Shown in pieces: positions 34,412-42,908 of a DNA stretch of 64,000 bases (the first letter of the stretch is position 1; each line of letters begins with the position of its first letter). The notes under the pieces are model-generated. The model had not been told where the DNA came from. It saw only the letters and a list, made by a program, of their open reading frames with translations, and did no database searches. The DNA comes from JANLSE01 sp038214135 (GTDB lineage Bacteria > Chloroflexota > Chloroflexia > Chloroflexales > Roseiflexaceae), in assembly GCA_038214135.1 (NCBI GenBank), contig JBBQSD010000019.1, forward strand, positions 1-64,000. Direction: 5' to 3'. A program made the position numbers and the translations under genes.

Positions 34412-34500
34412 GTGACCGGGTGACACGGTGACCAGGTGAATGCGATTGATTGGCGTGGTACAGCTTCAAAAAAGCATTTGTCACCGTGTCACCCGGTCAC
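34412..34500. repeat. Perfect 21-bp inverted repeat (GGTGACAC family, copy 2)
   Basis: The 21 bases at 34412-34432 (GTGACCGGGTGACACGGTGA plus C) are the exact reverse complement of 34480-34500, with a 47-base loop. Further partial copies follow to about 34535. The loop is related to that of the 8820-8912 element. It lies in the upstream region of the minus-strand dehydrogenase. Confidence 0.8.
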
Positions 34501-34584
34501 CGTGTCACCATATCAGGCTCACCGTGTCAGGGTTTAGACTCAATACCTTTCAGATAACGAATCGTGCATGTCAACGGTGCGCTT

Positions 34585-34690
34585 GCCCCTCGCCCCCTTC
34601 TCCCACGTTGGGGAGAAGGAGGAATACCGCATTCCAATGCCGCGCAGAGTCCCTCTCCCCGCAGTGGGAGCGGGGTTGGGGTGCGGGGGA
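34585..34690. repeat. CCCTCACCC-family three-branch palindrome
   Basis: Outer CCCCTCGCCCCC faces GGGGTGCGGGG, with inner hairpins CCTTCTCCCACGTTGGGGAG and CTCCCCGCAGTGGGAG. It is the same layout as at 16271-16382. It follows the stop of the HpcH-type aldolase gene on the minus strand. No gene lies in 34397-34727. Confidence 0.7.
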
Positions 34691-34727
34691 AAGAATGGCA
34701 CCGCCTGTTATTTGAAAGATATTGGGT

Positions 34728-35525
34728 TTAGTATGGCCCGGTGCCACTGGGTTTGTTTGTGCTCATGCCACCACGGGCGGTAGCAATTGCCTGTTCGGAG
34801 GCAACCGCCAGTAAGCGAGAATCGCTGGCGATTGTGACGAACTGGAAGCCTTCTGAAATCATACGTGCCGCATAGGTAGCCGAGCCACAATGGATACCGG
34901 CCACAATTCCATGGCGGCGAGCGGCATCGCGGATGGTCATGACTGCAGCGTACATTGGTGCTTCGGTATGATCCATTTGTGGTTTGCCAACCATGCTGAG
35001 TGCCAGATCGGAAGGGCCAACATACAGTGCATCCAGCCCTGGCGTACTAAGGATTTCGTCCAAATTAGCGAACGCTTCAGCAGTTTCGATCATCGCCATG
35101 GTCACGACTTCGCTGTTGGCGTGCTGGCCATAATCGCTGCCAGCATACAGAACGGCGCGGGTCGGCCCGAAGCTGCGGAACCCATCTGGTGCATAACGAC
35201 ATGCGCCAACAAATGCTTCGGCCTGTGCGCGAGTATTGATCATGGGGCAGATGATCCCATAGCAACCGGAATCGAGCATGCGCATGATTGCGCCTGGCTC
35301 ATTCCAGGGCACCCGTGCGAATGGTACGGTTTCGGTGGTACTGATTGCCTGCAACATTGGCAGCGCACTCTGATAATCCAGTGGCCCGTGTTGCAGATCG
35401 ATTGTCAGGCTATCCCAGCCTGCATGGGCCATGACCTCAGCGGCAAATGAGTTCCCGATGCTAAGCCAGCCATTCACGACCGCGCCGCCCGATTGCCAGA
35501 TTGTTCGAAGCCGATTCGCACGCAT
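34728..35525 (-). CDS. HpcH/HpaI-family aldolase
   Basis: 265 residues from the ATG at 35525 after AAGGAAAAACG; a longer form starts six codons earlier. TIM-barrel features of class II 2-keto-3-deoxy aldolases: WLSIGNSFAAEVMAHAGWDSLTIDLQHG, VRVP, GIICPMINTRAQAEAFV, MIETAEAFANLDEIL and the YVGPSDLALSMV metal/substrate loop. These split 2-keto-3-deoxy acids to pyruvate and an aldehyde. Cytoplasmic. It fits with sugar-acid breakdown elsewhere in the window, but it is not joined to those genes. Confidence 0.9.
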   Translation of the reverse strand: MRANRLRTIWQSGGAVVNGWLSIGNSFAAEVMAHAGWDSLTIDLQHGPLDYQSALPMLQAISTTETVPFARVPWNEPGAIMRMLDSGCYGIICPMINTRAQAEAFVGACRYAPDGFRSFGPTRAVLYAGSDYGQHANSEVVTMAMIETAEAFANLDEILSTPGLDALYVGPSDLALSMVGKPQMDHTEAPMYAAVMTIRDAARRHGIVAGIHCGSATYAARMISEGFQFVTIASDSRLLAVASEQAIATARGGMSTNKPSGTGPY

Positions 35526-35563
35526 TCGTTTTTCCTTTTCCATTCACGTATCTTTGAACGGTT

Positions 35564-35585
35564 GGGCGTATAGTACTATACGCCC
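35564..35585. promoter_or_regulatory. Perfect 22-bp palindrome upstream of the aldolase gene
   Basis: GGGCGTATAGT (35564-35574) is followed at once by its exact reverse complement ACTATACGCCC (35575-35585). It lies 39 bases upstream of the aldolase start codon. It could be an operator for a dimeric regulator or a repeat of the GCGTA..TACGC type also seen at 51413-51446. Confidence 0.5.
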
Positions 35586-35639
35586 GTACAGAGATGTTGA
35601 TCTGAAGAAGCATTGTACCACCGCACGTGCCAGGTGCTA

Positions 35640-36659
35640 TTATTGCCATTCAATCCAGGCTCCGTGTGGATCACAGATTGCCAGTTCGCGCGCAGATGCA
35701 CACGTTCCGTGTTGCCAGATTGCCAGTGTGAGCGGTGGGAATGGTTCGCGCCATTCAACGGAAACGATGGCGATCCGGCGATGTTGCGCTTCCGCTGCAA
35801 TCAGTTGGGTGAATTGTTCGCGCATTGCCGGTGAGAACTGGTTGAGGGTGAAGGTATGCACGATACATAATTGCACATCGCTGGGCGTTTCTGCAAAAGC
35901 TGTTGGCAGGAGTGTGAGTGCATCACCGGCTCGCAATGGCGGTGGCTGCGCTTCGGCAAGCAGTAAGGCCCGTTCAAGCAGATCGGCCCGGTCGGTTTGT
36001 TCTGGCCAGATCAGCGCCCGCAGCCAGCGCGTCGCATCGTGATCGCGAATATTGATTGGGTTGAGATCCAGCCCAAGCCGGAAGGCGATATTGGGGAACT
36101 GTGTGGGCATGGGCGGCAGCTGCATGCCACGCGGCGCACAGATGATCTGTACTGGCGATTCGGGATCGCCAATGCGCTGATCTCCATACCGATAGCCATA
36201 GGTGTCGAGCAGCAGGTTGAGGCCAGCACTGGCACCAACCTCAATCAGCGCAATTGGGCGATCTGCGGCGGCAATGGCCAGGGCTGGTAGGGTGAGCGCA
36301 CAGCGGCGAACCTCGTTGGTCTGCACGAGCCGGGTGGCCAGCAGGTGCTGAATGGCGACGCTATGTTGCCAACAGAAATGGCGAAAGGGCGGAAATGGAT
36401 CGCCTGGCGCATCGGCAGCTCCACCGACTGCCGGGTAGAATGAAGCCAAGCGATGGCGTTCCCCACCAAGCAGCAGATATTGGACAGCAGCCAGCAGCAG
36501 GTTTGGGACAGGCTGCCCACGCCCAGATCCAGCACATGCCAGCGCGAGCAGAGCAGTATCGTTGGCGATGCCAATGGCAAGTTGGGCATACAGTGGTGAG
36601 ACGTGGGCACATTCGCGTTCGCCAAAGCGGCGGAATTGTTCAGCAAGTTCAGCAAGCAT
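35640..36659 (-). CDS. DUF2332 family protein
   Basis: 339 residues. The family hallmarks are the N-terminal SPLYAQLAIGIANDTALLALA, the LLLAAVQYLLLGG helix, the HFCWQH segment and a Rossmann-like stretch IEVGASAGLNLLLDTYGY, similar to a SAM-binding methyltransferase motif. The function is not known to me. It starts one base after the stop of corA, so it is translated from the same message. Confidence 0.85.
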   Translation of the reverse strand: MLAELAEQFRRFGERECAHVSPLYAQLAIGIANDTALLALACAGSGRGQPVPNLLLAAVQYLLLGGERHRLASFYPAVGGAADAPGDPFPPFRHFCWQHSVAIQHLLATRLVQTNEVRRCALTLPALAIAAADRPIALIEVGASAGLNLLLDTYGYRYGDQRIGDPESPVQIICAPRGMQLPPMPTQFPNIAFRLGLDLNPINIRDHDATRWLRALIWPEQTDRADLLERALLLAEAQPPPLRAGDALTLLPTAFAETPSDVQLCIVHTFTLNQFSPAMREQFTQLIAAEAQHRRIAIVSVEWREPFPPLTLAIWQHGTCASARELAICDPHGAWIEWQ

Positions 36660-36660
36660 A

Positions 36661-37635
36661 TTAGATCCAGCGCCGATTGCGGAAAAATATCAGCATTCCG
36701 CCAGCCAGCACAAGCATGATGATCAGCGCGATTGGCAGGGCCAATGGGTGATCGGCGAATGGCAGGGTGACATTCATTCCCAGAATACTGGCGATCAGTG
36801 TCATTGGCAGGAAGATGACGGTGATCAGGGTAAAGGCTTTGGTTTCACGATTGATGCGATGCGATGTCAGGCTGGAAAGCGTTGCATCAAGCCCTTCAAT
36901 AATCTCTTTCTGTTCCTCAAGCATATCCCACAGCCGATTCATACCATCCGTCAGATCGCCAAAGTAGGCTTCGGCATCGAGCTGCAGGAAGCTTCGTTCG
37001 CGGGCGGTGAGTGAGTGCAGCACCGGGATATTTGGCCGAATAATCCGGCGTAGGCTGATGATATCGCGGCGCAGGAATGAGAGATTTTCGACACTGGTTG
37101 CGACATCGGCTTCGAAGATATGCTCTTCTAGTTGGTCAACCTTCTCATCGAGTTTGTTGAGCATTGGGAAGCAGGCATTCACGAGTGTTTCGATAATGCG
37201 ATAGAGCAAGAAGCCGCTGCCACGGGCCATGAGCTGTGTACGGGCTGTTTCCAGTTCATCGGCAAGCTGGACGAGCCGCACATGCGGGCGCAAACGGCTG
37301 TCGTGGGTTGTCACAATAAAATCCTGGCCGATGAAGATATCGATTTCACTGACCGTCGAGAGGCGTGACATTTCATTGAATACCGGGAAATGAAGGACAA
37401 GGAAGAGATAGTTGGGATCGCTGTTGTCATCGATTTTGGGGCGTTGAATACGCGAGAGGATATCTTCCAGATGTAGGGGATGGAACCCATACTGATCACG
37501 AAGATATTCGACATGTTCGCGTGATGGGTAGGTGAAATCGATCCAGGTTAATCCGCCATACTCGATCTGGCGTTGCATGGCCTGTGGTGCGGCAGGGAGA
37601 TGTGGGTTGCGGTAGAGCGGCGGAGTTTTTGTCAT
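36661..37635 (-). CDS. corA: CorA-family divalent cation transporter
   Basis: 324 residues. A large N-terminal cytoplasmic domain with long helices (EELETARTQLMARGSGFLL..., FLRRDIISLRRIIRPNIPVL) is followed by two C-terminal membrane helices. The pore motif GMN is present (ASILGMNVTLPF), and the tail is basic (FFRNRRWI). It forms a pentameric Mg2+/Co2+ channel in the inner membrane. A TATAAT box lies at 37675-37680 on the minus strand, but no good -35 partner is seen. Confidence 0.95.
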   Translation of the reverse strand: MTKTPPLYRNPHLPAAPQAMQRQIEYGGLTWIDFTYPSREHVEYLRDQYGFHPLHLEDILSRIQRPKIDDNSDPNYLFLVLHFPVFNEMSRLSTVSEIDIFIGQDFIVTTHDSRLRPHVRLVQLADELETARTQLMARGSGFLLYRIIETLVNACFPMLNKLDEKVDQLEEHIFEADVATSVENLSFLRRDIISLRRIIRPNIPVLHSLTARERSFLQLDAEAYFGDLTDGMNRLWDMLEEQKEIIEGLDATLSSLTSHRINRETKAFTLITVIFLPMTLIASILGMNVTLPFADHPLALPIALIIMLVLAGGMLIFFRNRRWI

Positions 37636-37761
37636 GGCGCTGCCTTTGCCTAGCGCTTCTCAATGCCCGAATACATTATACCAGTGCGCGTCGATCAGTA
37701 GTTTCTGAAGGTTGTGCGTATCGTTTCGGAATAACATGTCGTATCGTCAGCAATTACCGTA

Positions 37762-37970
37762 GGGCGGTTCACGAACCGCCTGTGCTGCACGGATTGCCTC
37801 TGATAGTGGGCGGTTCACGAACCGTCTGTGCTGCACGGATTGCCTCTGATAGTGGGCGGTTCACGAACCGTCTGTGCTGCACGGATTGCCTCTGATAGTG
37901 GGCGGTTCACGAACCGTCTGTGCTGCACGGATTGCCTCTGATAGTGGGCGGTTCACGAACCGCCCCTACG
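37762..37970. repeat. Tandem array of five GGGCGGTTCACGAACCG palindromes, 46-bp period
   Basis: Palindromes start at 37762, 37808, 37854, 37900 and 37946, exactly 46 bases apart. The 29-base segments between them (TCTGTGCTGCACGG...) are identical apart from single-base changes near the first unit, so this is a tandem repeat and not a CRISPR array. It ends in CGCCCCTACG, the reverse complement of its start CGTAGGGCG. The region 37636-38053 otherwise holds no gene. Confidence 0.9.
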
Positions 37971-38053
37971 TGCTTTCCGGATGCGCCATTTGCATGCCAG
38001 GATATATTAACGTTATACTAAGGAATGTTAACGGCATGCTATGGAGGTTGACA

Positions 38054-38389
38054 ATGCTGTCAGCTGCTCGGCCACCCAGCGCAGTTCGATTTGTCGGAGT
38101 TGCGTTGCTGCTTTGTTTCATGGCAGGGATGCTCGCCGTATTACCAGCACGCATGCCTGGCGATCCAGCAATTCTGACGATCCCATTTGGCTCGCAATAT
38201 GCGCTGACGATTGTGTATGGTGAGCAGCCGATCTGCCCGCCGATCACAATCTGTGCGCGGATACTGCGTGATGTGCCTGGGGTATCGTTGTGGTGGGCGG
38301 AAGGGCCGCCCCACTGGTTGAGCATGCCTGTTACACAAGCATTCCCGCTGCTGTTGCACCGCAGGATAGTGTATCTAGTGGCACCGTGA
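38054..38389 (+). CDS. Small secreted or membrane-anchored protein, unknown
   Basis: 111 residues from ATG 38054 with GGAGG six bases before it. Residues 11-31 are a hydrophobic signal or anchor segment (VRFVGVALLLCFMAGMLAVL). The mature part is short, Pro-rich and has two cysteines close together (QPICPPITICARI). I do not recognise a family. The frame continues upstream only through the tandem palindrome array, which is not coding. Confidence 0.6.
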   Translation: MLSAARPPSAVRFVGVALLLCFMAGMLAVLPARMPGDPAILTIPFGSQYALTIVYGEQPICPPITICARILRDVPGVSLWWAEGPPHWLSMPVTQAFPLLLHRRIVYLVAP

Positions 38390-38462
38390 TGGAGGATTCA
38401 GAACTGAGAACAAAGGAACACCTTCTTGCTCTTTTGTTCGCTTGGTTCTTGGCTCTGTTCTA

Positions 38463-39359
38463 TCAGAACAATGCCCCTCCAGAACCACAATAGCGGCGTG
38501 GATCGAATGGTGGCTGCCCTGCGAGCATGAGCGTTTCGACATAGCTGATGCGGAAACCCATATCAAGTAGCATTGCAAGGCCTGGATGCGGCCCGAGCAT
38601 ATTCACCCGCACTATCTGCGCCTGGCTTGCTGCCCAATGGATTGCTGTTGCGACAACAGCGGCAGCATCTGCTGGCGTTCGCGCTCCAATCGGGCCAATG
38701 CGCCGTTCTGATATACCAGCATTTGCCCCGCTATGGCGCACATAGGCATAGCCAACGCGAGCAGATTGACGCATGATCCAGATTGGCACGCCACCCTCAC
38801 GCGCTACCCAAGCAGCATGATCCAGGCGGCGTTCACGACCAGAAATCTCTGAATCCCACGCGATCAGATCTGGATCATGGGGATCGGCTATTTCGGCGTG
38901 ACACCCATTCAACGCGAGCTGTTTGGTGCGTGGGTTGTTGGCGTGCAGCAGAATATTCGGCCAGAGTGGTTGCATGCCATAGCGGATATACAGTGCCAGT
39001 GCTCGTAGATCGCTCGAACTCACCGTAAAGCGCGTCAGGGTGGCATATTCATTGAGGGCTTGTGCCAATAATCGGGTTCCGAGGCCAGCTGAATGATGTT
39101 CGGGATGCACAAACAGATCCGTCAGAAATGCCGTTTGTCCGCGGACGACGACGCCAGAAAAGCCGATTGGGATGCCATCTAGCTCGGCAATCCACAGCTT
39201 GCCGGTTTCGAGGAGATGTGGGTATTCTGGCAGGATCGGCGGGCGCGGCGATGGCTCTAGATCATCGATGGTTTCGTTGGCATGCCAGATCTCCATCACA
39301 GCATCGAGATCGCCGAAATGGCCCTGGCGGATGTGTGTATGGTTGGGGGGCATGGGCAC
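38463..39359 (-). CDS. GNAT-family N-acetyltransferase, tandem-domain
   Basis: 298 residues. The first GNAT domain spans about 8-145, with the acetyl-CoA loop in LFVHPEHHSAGLGTRLLAQAL. The second half (about 195-290, VGYAYVRHSGANAGISERRIGPIGARTPADA...) has the pattern of a degenerate second GNAT domain. Substrate unknown. The first codons read MPMPPNH, so the start could also be residue 3. Downstream (38400-38462) is a GAACAAAGGAAC/TTGTTCGCTTGGTTC repeat. Confidence 0.85.
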   Translation of the reverse strand: MPMPPNHTHIRQGHFGDLDAVMEIWHANETIDDLEPSPRPPILPEYPHLLETGKLWIAELDGIPIGFSGVVVRGQTAFLTDLFVHPEHHSAGLGTRLLAQALNEYATLTRFTVSSSDLRALALYIRYGMQPLWPNILLHANNPRTKQLALNGCHAEIADPHDPDLIAWDSEISGRERRLDHAAWVAREGGVPIWIMRQSARVGYAYVRHSGANAGISERRIGPIGARTPADAAAVVATAIHWAASQAQIVRVNMLGPHPGLAMLLDMGFRISYVETLMLAGQPPFDPRRYCGSGGALF

Positions 39360-39372
39360 ATATCACCATTAA

Positions 39373-39510
39373 ATATTCAGGAGTTGACCGAGTATTCAGG
39401 AGTCAGGAGTCGGCATTCAGAATGTTCATATCAGCCGCGAGGGCTATCTTGTAGTGCTGAGGCATATCAAGCATATTCTGACTTCTGACTTCTGACTTCT
39501 GACTCCTACC
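39373..39510. repeat. AGGAGTC heptad runs in both orientations
   Basis: 39373-39425 contains ATTCAGGAGT, AGTATTCAGGAGTCAGGAGT and CATTCAGAAT; 39476-39507 has four CTGACTT units in the reverse sense. The two halves can pair. Confidence 0.65.
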
Positions 39511-39512
39511 AT

Positions 39513-40724
39513 CTACAGTGCCTGCCGTTCTTTGGACTCACGTTTGCGCGAGGATTCGGCTGGCAGTTCGGCCCGTAACAAACTGCCCTCAACAATCGTC
39601 ATGAAAGCCCGTCGATCCGCTGCACGAACAATCGCCTGTTCGTGGGCGCGGGCCAGTGCAACCGGGTAGCCCTGGCCACGTACACACTGATCATAGATCA
39701 GGGTGTGGGTGCGGTTCAGCAATTCGCGATCCTCGGCAACCCAGCGCGGTATTTCCACTCGTGCGATTTCGCGGCCAATGCGCATGTAGAAGAAGTGGAT
39801 CAAGTGCTGCCCATAGGATTCGACATTCACACGCGAGAGTGAGGTAAACAATGGCCCGCGCTGGCCCTCGGCCAACGTATCGCCAAGGATGTCGGCATCG
39901 GTGAGCCCCTGGCAGACAAAGCACGATGGTACACGATTGGCGGCTTGATCGCTACACTCATTGCATTTGGCCCCGTTACCATCGGCAACATTCACATCCG
40001 GGCAGAACATGAGCCGAATGATTCCGGCCACTTCGGGTGCGCGTGGGCGGCTGATATAGGAAGCAACCGGGATTCCATGGGCCTGCATTGTGTCCAGATA
40101 GCGCAGATATGGTTGCAAAAATTCCTGCTGGACGGTCTTATCGGCTCCAGCGAGCGTCCAGCGCACCAGCGTGCCATCCTGCAGCGCCATGGCCGGTAGG
40201 CAATCATCATCGAGGAATTCTTCGACCATCTCGGCCAGTGCTAGCCCTTCGGCCACATCGCGCCTGGCGCTCAACAGATTGCCTTCAATTGGTATTCGGC
40301 GTACACCATCGCTCAGGTACAGATCCTCATCACGAAAGTACAGCGTTGGGCGGGAGGAGAGCTTGGCACCTGGATGCGAGCCATAGCGCAAGAAGACACG
40401 CCCGATGTTGATCACGTAACAGGCAACCATACCATGGCGTTCGACATCGATCTGCGAGCCATCCGTCGCGATCAGTGCATAGTCGGGCGGGCGTTGCGGC
40501 AGATCGACGATTGTGTTGAGTGGTTCGACAGGCCGGGCCAATAGCCAGGCAAAGCCCTCGCGGCTCAGATCCGCGGCCAGCGCCCATGCTTCGTGCTGGA
40601 GCGATTCCTCCAGAAAGCGGCCAAGTGTCAAGCTCTGACGTTGACGGCGTTCACTGGCCTCATCTGTCAGCGTGCCACTCATTGCACGTACCTGGCGGCT
40701 GAGCGCAGCAAGATCCAACGCCAT
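39513..40724 (-). CDS. NurA-domain nuclease
   Basis: 403 residues from ATG 40724 preceded by GGGGGAAG. The NurA signature is the early acidic motif IATDGSQIDVERHG (Asp of the DGS motif) with MALQDGTLVRWTLAG as the second acidic site and ARVEIPRWVAED near the end. An internal CNECSDQAANRVPSCFVCQ cluster of four cysteines may bind zinc. NurA nucleases resect DNA ends with the HerA translocase in archaea and some bacteria; no herA gene is next to it here. Confidence 0.8.
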   Translation of the reverse strand: MALDLAALSRQVRAMSGTLTDEASERRQRQSLTLGRFLEESLQHEAWALAADLSREGFAWLLARPVEPLNTIVDLPQRPPDYALIATDGSQIDVERHGMVACYVINIGRVFLRYGSHPGAKLSSRPTLYFRDEDLYLSDGVRRIPIEGNLLSARRDVAEGLALAEMVEEFLDDDCLPAMALQDGTLVRWTLAGADKTVQQEFLQPYLRYLDTMQAHGIPVASYISRPRAPEVAGIIRLMFCPDVNVADGNGAKCNECSDQAANRVPSCFVCQGLTDADILGDTLAEGQRGPLFTSLSRVNVESYGQHLIHFFYMRIGREIARVEIPRWVAEDRELLNRTHTLIYDQCVRGQGYPVALARAHEQAIVRAADRRAFMTIVEGSLLRAELPAESSRKRESKERQAL

Positions 40725-41040
40725 ACTTCCCCCTGTTGCATCGCTCATCTGTTCGTAGGCAGAATAGTACGCCTGTGCCGTGCTGTCAAGTCCACTTCAT
40801 CAGCCACGCGGCTATGGCATTCCTCGCTGATTGCTGCAATGGGCGCTACGAATCAAATAGGTTTACTATATGGGGCATGCATCCTCATCCTGGCATAACT
40901 CGTAACAGGCATAGGGTTGCTGGCTAACGTGAACATAGCCGATAGACCGATAGCCGATAGCCGAAAATGCAATCCGAAGGCTATGTTCATCGATCAGTGT
41001 GCGCCTGACGCATGGACATCTAGTGAAAGAAGAACTGCCC
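40725..41040. repeat. Intergenic region with CCGATAG palindrome (copy 2)
   Basis: 40931-40941 TGAACATAGCC and 40980-40990 GGCTATGTTCA are exact inverted copies; between them lie three CCGATAG units. Homologous to 13904-13961. The rest of the gap holds nothing recognisable. Confidence 0.7.
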
Positions 41041-41865
41041 ATGTCGAACGATCTGCGCCGGAGCTTTGCTACTCGCGATGAACTGATCGATTATCTGCGC
41101 GAAGAGTTCCCTGGCGCGGCTGCACAGGCTGATGAACGAGTAGCAACACAGGGCGGGCGTGCAGCTGCCGAGCAGCGCCTCGCAAGAATGAACCCACGCC
41201 GCTATGCCGAGAGTCGCGATTTTCTGGATGGTGCTGTGACGGGCCTTTCGCCCTATATTCGCCATGGTGTCCTTGGCCTTGCGGAAATCCGTGATGCCGT
41301 ATTGGCTATGGTTCGCACACCGCGTGAGGCAGCCAAATTGATCCAGGAATTAGGCTGGCGCGATTATTGGCAGCGGGTCTATATTCAGCTTGGGGATCGA
41401 ATCTGGCATGATCGCGAGTCATACAAAACTGGTTATACTCACGATCAATATGCCGAACAGCTCCCTGCCGATATTGCACAAGGTACAACAGGCCTGGCCT
41501 GCATAGATGCATGGAGCCATGAGTTGCGTACAACTGGGTATCTGCATAATCATGTGCGGATGTGGCTGGCTGCGTATATCATTCATTGGCGGCATATTGC
41601 CTGGCAGGCTGGTGCCCGCTGGTTTCTTGAACATCTGCTTGATGGCGATCCGGCCAGCAACAATCTTTCGTGGCAGTGGGTTGCGAGCACCTTTAGCCAC
41701 AAGCCATATATCTTCAATCGTGAGAATCTGGAGCGCTATAGCGATGGTATCTATTGCCGAACATGCCCGTTGGCTGATACTAGCGATTGTCCATTTGATA
41801 CGAGTTATGCTACGCTAACCGAACAGCTCTTTCCGTATACACCACAAATTGAGGGAAGGCCATGA
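41041..41865 (+). CDS. Photolyase/cryptochrome FAD-binding domain protein (C-terminal half only)
   Basis: 274 residues from ATG 41041 with AAGAAG nearby; the frame runs 14 codons further upstream. It matches only the helical FAD-binding part of photolyases: LSPYIRHGVLGLAEI, ELGWRDYWQRV, GYLHNHVRMWLAAYIIHW, GDPASNNLSWQWVAST and the closing CPLADTSDCPFD. The N-terminal alpha/beta domain is absent here and appears as a separate gene at 42909. It overlaps the next gene by four bases. Light-driven DNA repair is the family role. Confidence 0.85.
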   Translation: MSNDLRRSFATRDELIDYLREEFPGAAAQADERVATQGGRAAAEQRLARMNPRRYAESRDFLDGAVTGLSPYIRHGVLGLAEIRDAVLAMVRTPREAAKLIQELGWRDYWQRVYIQLGDRIWHDRESYKTGYTHDQYAEQLPADIAQGTTGLACIDAWSHELRTTGYLHNHVRMWLAAYIIHWRHIAWQAGARWFLEHLLDGDPASNNLSWQWVASTFSHKPYIFNRENLERYSDGIYCRTCPLADTSDCPFDTSYATLTEQLFPYTPQIEGRP

Positions 41866-42749
41866 TCGCCAGCGAGTTCTCGCTACAGACATCCCAGCTT
41901 GATGCACTGACCGAATTGAACGCCCGTGATTTGGTGACAGCCTTTAAGCTGGATCGGCTGAGCCATATTCGCGGGCTGATCGATCTACTTGCGCGCATTC
42001 CAGCGCGGCGTTTCTCACGGCAGGTTCTTGCCTTTGATCAACAGGTGGCGGACTATGGGCTGGCTGTCGCAGGCCGTTCGATGCTTGATCTCTTTGCTCG
42101 CCGCTTCACAATCATTGGGCAGGAGCATGTGCCCGCAAGTGGCCCGCTGCTGATCGTCTCAAACCACCCTGGTATGGTTGATGTGATGGCACTCTGGGCT
42201 GGGCTGGAATGCCGACCGGATCTCAAAATTATTGCTGCCGACCGAGAGTTGCTGCGGGTGTTGCCACATGCCTGTAAGCATCTGTTGTTCGTTCCAGAGC
42301 ATTCTGGCGCACGAACAGGGCTTCTGCGCGCCGCAGCCAACCACATGCGCCGTGGTGGGGCGCTGCTGACGTTTCCGGCTGGCAAGATCGAGCCTGACCC
42401 GACCGTGCGCCCTGGTGCCGTTGAATCATTGAACCATTGGTCTAGCAGCACTGCCTTACTCACCCGGCTCGCGCCCGAGGCACAGGTTTTGCCAGCAGCG
42501 GTTGGTGGAGTGATTTCGGCCAGTGCGTTGCAGAATCCGGTGATCAACCTGTTTCGAGAGCGCAGGGATCGCGATTGGGCTGCCGCAACACTCCAGGTGC
42601 TCCTGCCAGCATACCGCGATACCCATACGCGGGTGGCGTTTGGGCCAGCCCTGCAAGCAATCGATCTGCTGGCGCTTGGTGATCCAGCAGCTATTAGCCT
42701 AGCGATTGCAGGGCGGGTTGCTCCACTACTTGGCTTGGTGACGACCTGA
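41862..42749 (+). CDS. PlsC-like 1-acyl-glycerol-3-phosphate acyltransferase
   Basis: 295 residues. The catalytic NHxxxxD motif is NHPGMVD with His102 and Asp107; block III is LLTFPAGKIEPDP, a variant of the FPEGTRS motif. An N-terminal helical extension of about 75 residues precedes it. It acylates a glycerophosphate or similar acceptor at the membrane. It is coupled to the photolyase half-gene by an ATGA overlap, an unusual partner. Confidence 0.85.
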   Translation: MIASEFSLQTSQLDALTELNARDLVTAFKLDRLSHIRGLIDLLARIPARRFSRQVLAFDQQVADYGLAVAGRSMLDLFARRFTIIGQEHVPASGPLLIVSNHPGMVDVMALWAGLECRPDLKIIAADRELLRVLPHACKHLLFVPEHSGARTGLLRAAANHMRRGGALLTFPAGKIEPDPTVRPGAVESLNHWSSSTALLTRLAPEAQVLPAAVGGVISASALQNPVINLFRERRDRDWAAATLQVLLPAYRDTHTRVAFGPALQAIDLLALGDPAAISLAIAGRVAPLLGLVTT

Positions 42750-42773
42750 CATGGTGATGGGGTGATGGAGGGT

Positions 42774-42803
42774 AAAGACGCAAGATTTTGCGTCTCTACG
42801 GTA
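42774..42803. terminator. GACGCAAGATTTTGCGTC hairpin (copy 2)
   Basis: AAAGACGCAAGATTTTGCGTCT followed by CTACGG, the same hairpin as at 23267-23297. It lies in the 159-base gap between the acyltransferase and the photolyase N-terminal-domain gene together with GGTGAC/GTCACC fragments. Confidence 0.6.
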
Positions 42804-42908
42804 TCGCCCGTCACCCACATGGTCAAAAGGGTCACGTTGTCGCCGTGCCACTGGATTATGATTCCTGGTTCATGCGGGCACGATAATTATCCGATAAGAA
42901 GAAATTGT

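Noticed and set aside
37584..37895. Small proteins with repeated CTDCLPLIVGGSRTV-like segments
   Set aside because: These are translations of the 46-bp palindrome array and have no ribosome binding site; only the part from 38054 has one.
37762..37970. CRISPR array
   Set aside because: Period and palindromic repeat fit, but the sequences between repeats are identical and no cas gene is near, so it is a tandem REP array.
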